Positions 7,539 to 10,374 of a stretch of DNA of 10,374 nt are shown here, piece by piece. Source of the DNA: an uncultured Armatimonadota bacterium (GTDB taxonomy: Bacteria; Armatimonadota; Armatimonadia; Armatimonadales; Armatimonadaceae). Positions within the stretch are counted from its first letter, which is position 1; every line of letters begins with the position of its first letter. The notes under the pieces were generated by a model. It was given only the letters and a program-made list of their open reading frames with translations, made no database searches and was not told where the DNA came from. The position numbers and the translations under genes are program-made. The stretch covers positions 1 to 10,374 of the forward strand of contig CAIRTT010000044.1 in assembly GCA_903881535.1 (NCBI GenBank), in the 5' to 3' direction.

Positions 7539-8401
7539 CAGGAGCGATCCTCCCGCATCAAGCGGAACTGGACAAGTGTAAACAGGGCAATCACAGCAAA
7601 CAGAATCCATGAAAGTGCCGCCGCGTAGCCCATCCGGTAGTTATTGAATGCCGTTTCGTAAATGTATTGCACGAGCGACCGCGTAGATAGCTCCGGACCT
7701 CCACGCGTGATCATGTAGACCTGCCCAAAGACCTGGAACCCACCGATTACGTGCATGACGGTCACGAACAGCAGGATCGGCCGCATGAGCGGCAGGATAA
7801 TGCGGAAGTAGCGTTGTACAGGAGTCGCACCATCCAGGCTTGCGGCTTCGAGGTAGCTTACGGGAATGTTTTGCAGGCCAGAGAGCAGAATCACCGATGG
7901 ACCGCCAAGCGTCCACCAAAGCGTCATCAAGACAATCGCGGGCATCGCCCATGCGGGATCGGAGAGCCACGGAATCTCAATACCGATCGGCCGTAGCAAC
8001 GCATTTAGAATGCCGAATTCCTTGTTGTAAAACCATCTCCACAGGATGCTGGCCACGCTGACGGTCAGCAAGTGCGGTACGTAAATACATGCGCGCCAAA
8101 AGCCCTGACGCTTTCCGGCGACAGCATTGAGGCCCGTCGCAATGACCAGCGCTAGCAAAATCGTTGCGGGAACAGCCATCCAGACGAAGCGAAGCGTAGC
8201 CCCCAGCGCCTGATGCACATAGGGATCCCGATACGCTTCCACGTAGTTTTCAAAACCGACAAAGGTCGGCTTGACGTTTGACAGCAGCTCCCAGCGGAAC
8301 AAGCTGAGTGCAAATCCGAAAATCAATGGCCCGATAACGAAAGCCGTAAAAAGCGTTAGATAGGGTGCAGCGAACATCCATCCACTTGCGCGAGGTTTCA
8401 T
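7538..8401 (-). CDS. Carbohydrate ABC transporter permease, MalF/UgpA CUT1 type
   Basis: A 287-residue inner-membrane protein with six predicted hydrophobic segments (about 9-35, 70-92, 105-123, 151-175, 206-228 and 258-278). It starts with GWMFAAPYLTLFTAFVIGPLI, the usual opening of UgpA/MalF-type permeases that lack the extra MalF domain. The EAA loop is EAASLDGATPVQRYFRIILP (185-204), as needed for contact with the ATPase. TRGGPELSTRSLVQYIYETAF (232-252) is the typical periplasmic loop. The ATG overlaps the stop of the binding-protein gene as ATGA (4 nt), and an unusually strong Shine-Dalgarno precedes it. No ATP-binding subunit is encoded in the window; many CUT1 importers share one MsmK/UgpC-type ATPase encoded elsewhere. 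Confidence 0.96.
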   Translation of the reverse strand: MKPRASGWMFAAPYLTLFTAFVIGPLIFGFALSLFRWELLSNVKPTFVGFENYVEAYRDPYVHQALGATLRFVWMAVPATILLALVIATGLNAVAGKRQGFWRACIYVPHLLTVSVASILWRWFYNKEFGILNALLRPIGIEIPWLSDPAWAMPAIVLMTLWWTLGGPSVILLSGLQNIPVSYLEAASLDGATPVQRYFRIILPLMRPILLFVTVMHVIGGFQVFGQVYMITRGGPELSTRSLVQYIYETAFNNYRMGYAAALSWILFAVIALFTLVQFRLMREDRS

Positions 8402-9690
8402 GCCTGATCACCTCCTGAAACGCCTTGCTTGCGTTGTCGATCGATGATGCGGTTGATGTTGTCCTCGGCGGTCTTGAGTGCTACAGGCGCTTTTTCCCGC
8501 CCCCTCAGAATCTTTTCAACAGCAAGTGTGAACTCAGTCAGGTATTCAAATATGAAGGGTACTTTCGGATGGTACTTTACGATTTTAACTTGCTTTGCAA
8601 ACTGTGCCTGAACTTCCATTTTGGCAAATTCAGGGCTTTCAAGCTGGCTGATGCGCGTTGGAATTTGTCCGCCAAGCGCCCAATCCAGGCTATTGTTTGA
8701 AAGGAAGCGCATAAATCTCCACGTTGCCGCTGCTGTCGGTGCATCCAAACCGCGGCGCATACAGAGATTATGCGAATCCGCCCAGACCGCCTTGGTGTTA
8801 CCAAACTGTGGAACCGGCGCTCCGCCATAATCAAGGTCTTTTTGCCGCTGCAGGTCAGCAAGCATGTAAATGCCTTCAAAGGCCATCGCAACCCGGCCCT
8901 GCCGGAAGCCAATCCACGCATCAAAGTTTTCGGGGCTAGGTACTAGACCTTCCTCGATAAGTGAGCGACCGAACATCAGACCATTCTGATTCTCAGTGCT
9001 ATTGAGAATGCAGGTTTGCATGTCAGGGGAAAAGACATTTCCACCAAACTGACGAATTAGGGTGTAGCCATTCGTTTCCAGGAATGTGAACACAAATCCG
9101 TAGCGCTCAGATTCTCCCTTGGGCAGCTTGCGGACGCGCTTGCACACATCGATGAACTCAGCCGCATTTACCGGTGGGGTATCGGGGTTCCAGTCAACTT
9201 CTTTGAGGAGCGCGCGGTTTGTGTACATCCCCATTGAGTGGACATCCAACGGTATACCAAAGTGCTCTTTTTTGTAGGTCGTGGCATCCCAGATGCCAGG
9301 CTCAAAATCGTTTTCAGGTAAACCATTTGCCCCAGCAACATAGGCGTCGAGTGGCGCAGCAAATCCAGCCAGTGCAAAGCGCAGCATCGCCCTCGTATGG
9401 AGAACAAAGCACTCGGGTGCGCGTCCACCCAATCCGGCAACAAAGAGTTTGTTGTAAAACGTATTCCAGTCCATCCGCTGCATGACGACATGAACATCAG
9501 GATTCTGCTCGTTGAACTTGCGGACCAAGCCAAGCATCGTGCGGCCATCCGGTCCCGTAAAACCATTCCAAAAGCGGATGGTGGTTTGCTTTCGACCGCC
9601 GATCACATTAGATGAACACCCGGACAGAAGTCCAGGAGCGGCGATGAGGCCTCCCAGTGCGGTTAATACTGCTCTACGCGGTGTCATCAT
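8398..9690 (-). CDS. Sugar ABC transporter substrate-binding lipoprotein (CUT1, family 1 type)
   Basis: A 430-residue extracytoplasmic solute-binding protein. It opens with a lipoprotein signal, MMTPRRAVLTALGGLIAAPG then LLSGC, with Cys25 as the lipidated residue. The paired arginines (TPRRAVL) also suggest Tat export. The mature part begins TTIRFWNGFTGPDGRTM, the first strand of family-1 sugar-binding proteins, and later shows IPLDVHSMGMYTNRALL, FRQGRVAMAFEGIYML and an aromatic-rich ligand-side pattern. It should hand an oligosaccharide to the two permeases encoded just downstream. The frame is open to an earlier ATG at 9726, but that one has no Shine-Dalgarno and would put 12 extra residues ahead of the signal; the ATG at 9690 has GGAGGG (9697-9702) 6 nt upstream. 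It is the first gene of the leftward cluster. Confidence 0.96.
   Translation of the reverse strand: MMTPRRAVLTALGGLIAAPGLLSGCSSNVIGGRKQTTIRFWNGFTGPDGRTMLGLVRKFNEQNPDVHVVMQRMDWNTFYNKLFVAGLGGRAPECFVLHTRAMLRFALAGFAAPLDAYVAGANGLPENDFEPGIWDATTYKKEHFGIPLDVHSMGMYTNRALLKEVDWNPDTPPVNAAEFIDVCKRVRKLPKGESERYGFVFTFLETNGYTLIRQFGGNVFSPDMQTCILNSTENQNGLMFGRSLIEEGLVPSPENFDAWIGFRQGRVAMAFEGIYMLADLQRQKDLDYGGAPVPQFGNTKAVWADSHNLCMRRGLDAPTAAATWRFMRFLSNNSLDWALGGQIPTRISQLESPEFAKMEVQAQFAKQVKIVKYHPKVPFIFEYLTEFTLAVEKILRGREKAPVALKTAEDNINRIIDRQRKQGVSGGDQA
8406..8416 (-). promoter_or_regulatory. Very strong Shine-Dalgarno for permease 1
   Basis: On the minus strand this reads AGGAGGTGATC, an 11-nt match to the complement of the conserved 16S rRNA 3' end. 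AGGAGG is 9 nt before the ATG at 8401, within the last codons of the binding-protein gene. Other starts in the cluster have shorter matches, so permease 1 may be translated at higher efficiency or independently of the upstream overlap. Confidence 0.85.
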
Positions 9691-9739
9691 TGTCCACCCT
9701 CCGTGTTCCAAGGCACTCGTTGCCATCTAATTGGCCAGC

Positions 9740-9758
9740 ATGTGCATCCATTGCACAT
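9740..9758. repeat. Inverted repeat ATGTGCA-N5-TGCACAT
   Basis: Perfect 7-bp arms (9740-9746 and 9752-9758) around TCCAT. It lies about 50 nt before the start of the binding-protein gene, so it could be an operator close to or inside the leader, or a small RNA hairpin. Related strings (GCAATGTGC at 9780) occur nearby. Confidence 0.55.
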
Positions 9759-9822
9759 TTCATTTACTGGCATTTCAAAGCAATGTGCGAGATGAACCCG
9801 ACTTAATTGCGGAATGTTGCAA

Positions 9823-9841
9823 TGTAGCGGCAACCGCTACA
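9823..9841. promoter_or_regulatory. Candidate operator: perfect 19-bp palindrome
   Basis: TGTAGCGG and CCGCTACA form perfect 8-bp arms around CAA. The size and central GC-rich character resemble sites bound by dimeric repressors such as the LacI or GntR families that often control sugar operons. It is about 132 nt upstream of the binding-protein start. No regulator gene is in the window, so the cognate protein is unknown. Confidence 0.6.
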
Positions 9842-9973
9842 CCCTGCAAGGGTTGTCATCCCGAAATGTCACCTATCCGCAAATCGCATCCAGGTGAAAA
9901 AGACTGTGGACTTGGCCACAACGGGAACTATTCACACAGGCTTTTACGTCACAACGATAGCAGCAGATTGGAT

Positions 9974-9993
9974 TCAGAACGATGTTGTTCTGA
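9974..9993. repeat. Inverted repeat TCAGAAC-N6-GTTCTGA upstream of STAS gene
   Basis: Perfect 7-bp arms around GATGTT, ending about 58 nt before the STAS start codon. No U-tract follows on either strand, so it is not a terminator. The symmetry and position suit a regulator site for the rightward gene. Confidence 0.5.
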
Positions 9994-10051
9994 CGATGGG
10001 CAATTGCGCCTTTCCGTTCGTTGCTTTCAAACGTTTTCTCGGAGATTACCA

Positions 10052-10374
10052 ATGATGCTATTCCGCCTCTACGATGTTGGTCGGACATGGTTGCTTCGCG
10101 TATGCTCTCCCCTCACGGGTGGACCGGATGTGATTGGAATACGTGCTGCAATGGAGCGGCGCGGCGCGAAGTCGCTGGTCGTCGACACAACGGCTGCGGC
10201 GTATGCAGACAGTAATGGTCTCCGCTGGTTATTGACGCTACAGCAGACGCTTACAAGGTACGGGATTGTTATCAGTGTCCTCGCATCCCGTAATAGCAAA
10301 GTCCTCCGAAACCTCGAGCTGCTTGGGGGCGCATTTGATGTGACTACGGATGCACGTCGGGCTTGGTACCACAA
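10052..10374 (+). CDS. STAS-domain protein (anti-anti-sigma factor-like), C-terminus cut by window edge
   Basis: From the ATG at 10052 the frame stays open for 107 codons to the window edge. The segment SLVVDTTAAAYADSNGLRWL (41-60) is the STAS core strand and helix, with Asp53-Ser54 in the D-S-x-G-L motif. In SpoIIAA/RsbV-type proteins this serine is phosphorylated by an anti-sigma kinase to switch partner binding. The following RYGIVISVL (69-77), KVLRNLELLGGAF (83-95) and TDARRAW (99-105) match the third strand and last helices. STAS proteins of this type are about 100-120 residues, so little should be missing unless another domain follows. The first 25 residues fit less well to the usual opening strand. 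GGAG at 10041-10044 is 7 nt before the ATG, supporting the start; Met2 is also possible. It is divergent from the sugar cluster and need not be functionally linked to it. Confidence 0.8.
   Translation, partial: MMLFRLYDVGRTWLLRVCSPLTGGPDVIGIRAAMERRGAKSLVVDTTAAAYADSNGLRWLLTLQQTLTRYGIVISVLASRNSKVLRNLELLGGAFDVTTDARRAWYH

Larger units (their letters stand above)
9691..10051. other. Divergent intergenic region with inverted repeats
   Basis: 361 bp between the leftward binding-protein gene and the rightward STAS gene, with no coding capacity I can support. It should hold the promoters of both. I could not pick a convincing -35/-10 pair on either strand. It contains the inverted repeats listed separately, and several GCAAT/ATTGC pentamers: 9750-9754, 9780-9784, 9806-9810, 9819-9823 and the palindrome GCAATTGC at 10000-10007. 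GCAATGT occurs directly repeated at 9780 and 9819. The leftward leader from the 19-bp palindrome to the first start codon is about 130 nt. Confidence 0.7.

Noticed and set aside
7539..7610. 24-codon upstream extension of permease 2
   Set aside because: It overlaps the end of permease 1, is Cys-rich and unlike the family; the internal Met at 7538 has a better ribosome site and a TGATG junction.
9691..9726. Upstream ATG for the binding-protein gene
   Set aside because: No Shine-Dalgarno before it, and it would extend the lipoprotein signal with non-typical residues.
9841..9853. ACCCT-GCA-AGGGT inverted repeat beside the 19-bp palindrome
   Set aside because: Arms are only 5 bp and share a base with the stronger palindrome; not enough to call a separate site.
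9905..9920. TGTGG-N6-CCACA inverted repeat
   Set aside because: Only 5-bp arms, expected by chance in a region of this size; no U-tract or start nearby.
10069..10374. Open frame on the minus strand at the right edge
   Set aside because: The plus strand here encodes a recognisable STAS domain with a good Shine-Dalgarno; the minus frame is rich in Ser and Arg and matches nothing.

Overview
The window is a fragment of a moderately GC-rich bacterial chromosome. Nearly all of it is one long leftward (minus-strand) gene cluster for uptake and breakdown of a carbohydrate. No gene names the host. A Gram-negative, polysaccharide-using environmental lineage such as Armatimonadota (Fimbriimonadia-like) would fit the mix of a CUT1-type ABC importer, GH2, GH43, a BNR propeller, an M28 peptidase and a GH101-like protein, but this is a low-confidence guess from gene style.

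Layout, in transcription order (right to left on the minus strand). A 361-bp divergent intergenic region (9691-10051) carries several inverted repeats, including a perfect 19-bp palindrome (9823-9841) that looks like an operator. From it runs a sugar-binding lipoprotein (8398-9690), permease 1 (7538-8401) and permease 2 (6708-7538). Next come a BNR/Asp-box beta-propeller (5644-6705), a GH43 glycosidase (4697-5647), a GH2 glycosidase (2855-4648) and an exported M28 metallopeptidase (1764-2852). An intercistronic hairpin (1722-1756) separates these from a compact GH101-like protein (479-1708). The last gene is a LOG-family nucleotide phosphoribohydrolase, cut by the left edge (1-489). Most junctions overlap or are 2 nt apart, so this is very probably one operon. 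On the other side of the intergenic region a rightward STAS-domain anti-anti-sigma-like gene begins (10052 to the right edge).

Inferred workings: the lipoprotein captures an oligosaccharide and the two permeases import it, using an ATPase encoded elsewhere because none is present here. The propeller protein, GH43 and GH2, none with a visible signal peptide, would trim it in the cytoplasm. The M28 enzyme has a signal peptide and would cut peptides outside the cytoplasm. A peptidase next to several glycosidases suggests a glycoprotein or proteoglycan-like substrate (for example arabinogalactan-protein), but this is inference.

The main points for a second look are a strongly over-represented GGATG/CATCC 5-mer across the whole window, the GH101-like protein that seems to lack the middle of its barrel, the palindromes in the intergenic region, and a hairpin that would bury the ribosome binding site of the GH101-like gene. 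I saw no mobile element, CRISPR array, tRNA or rRNA. Apart from the familiar theme of a sugar-utilisation operon, I do not see a clearly new multi-gene system.
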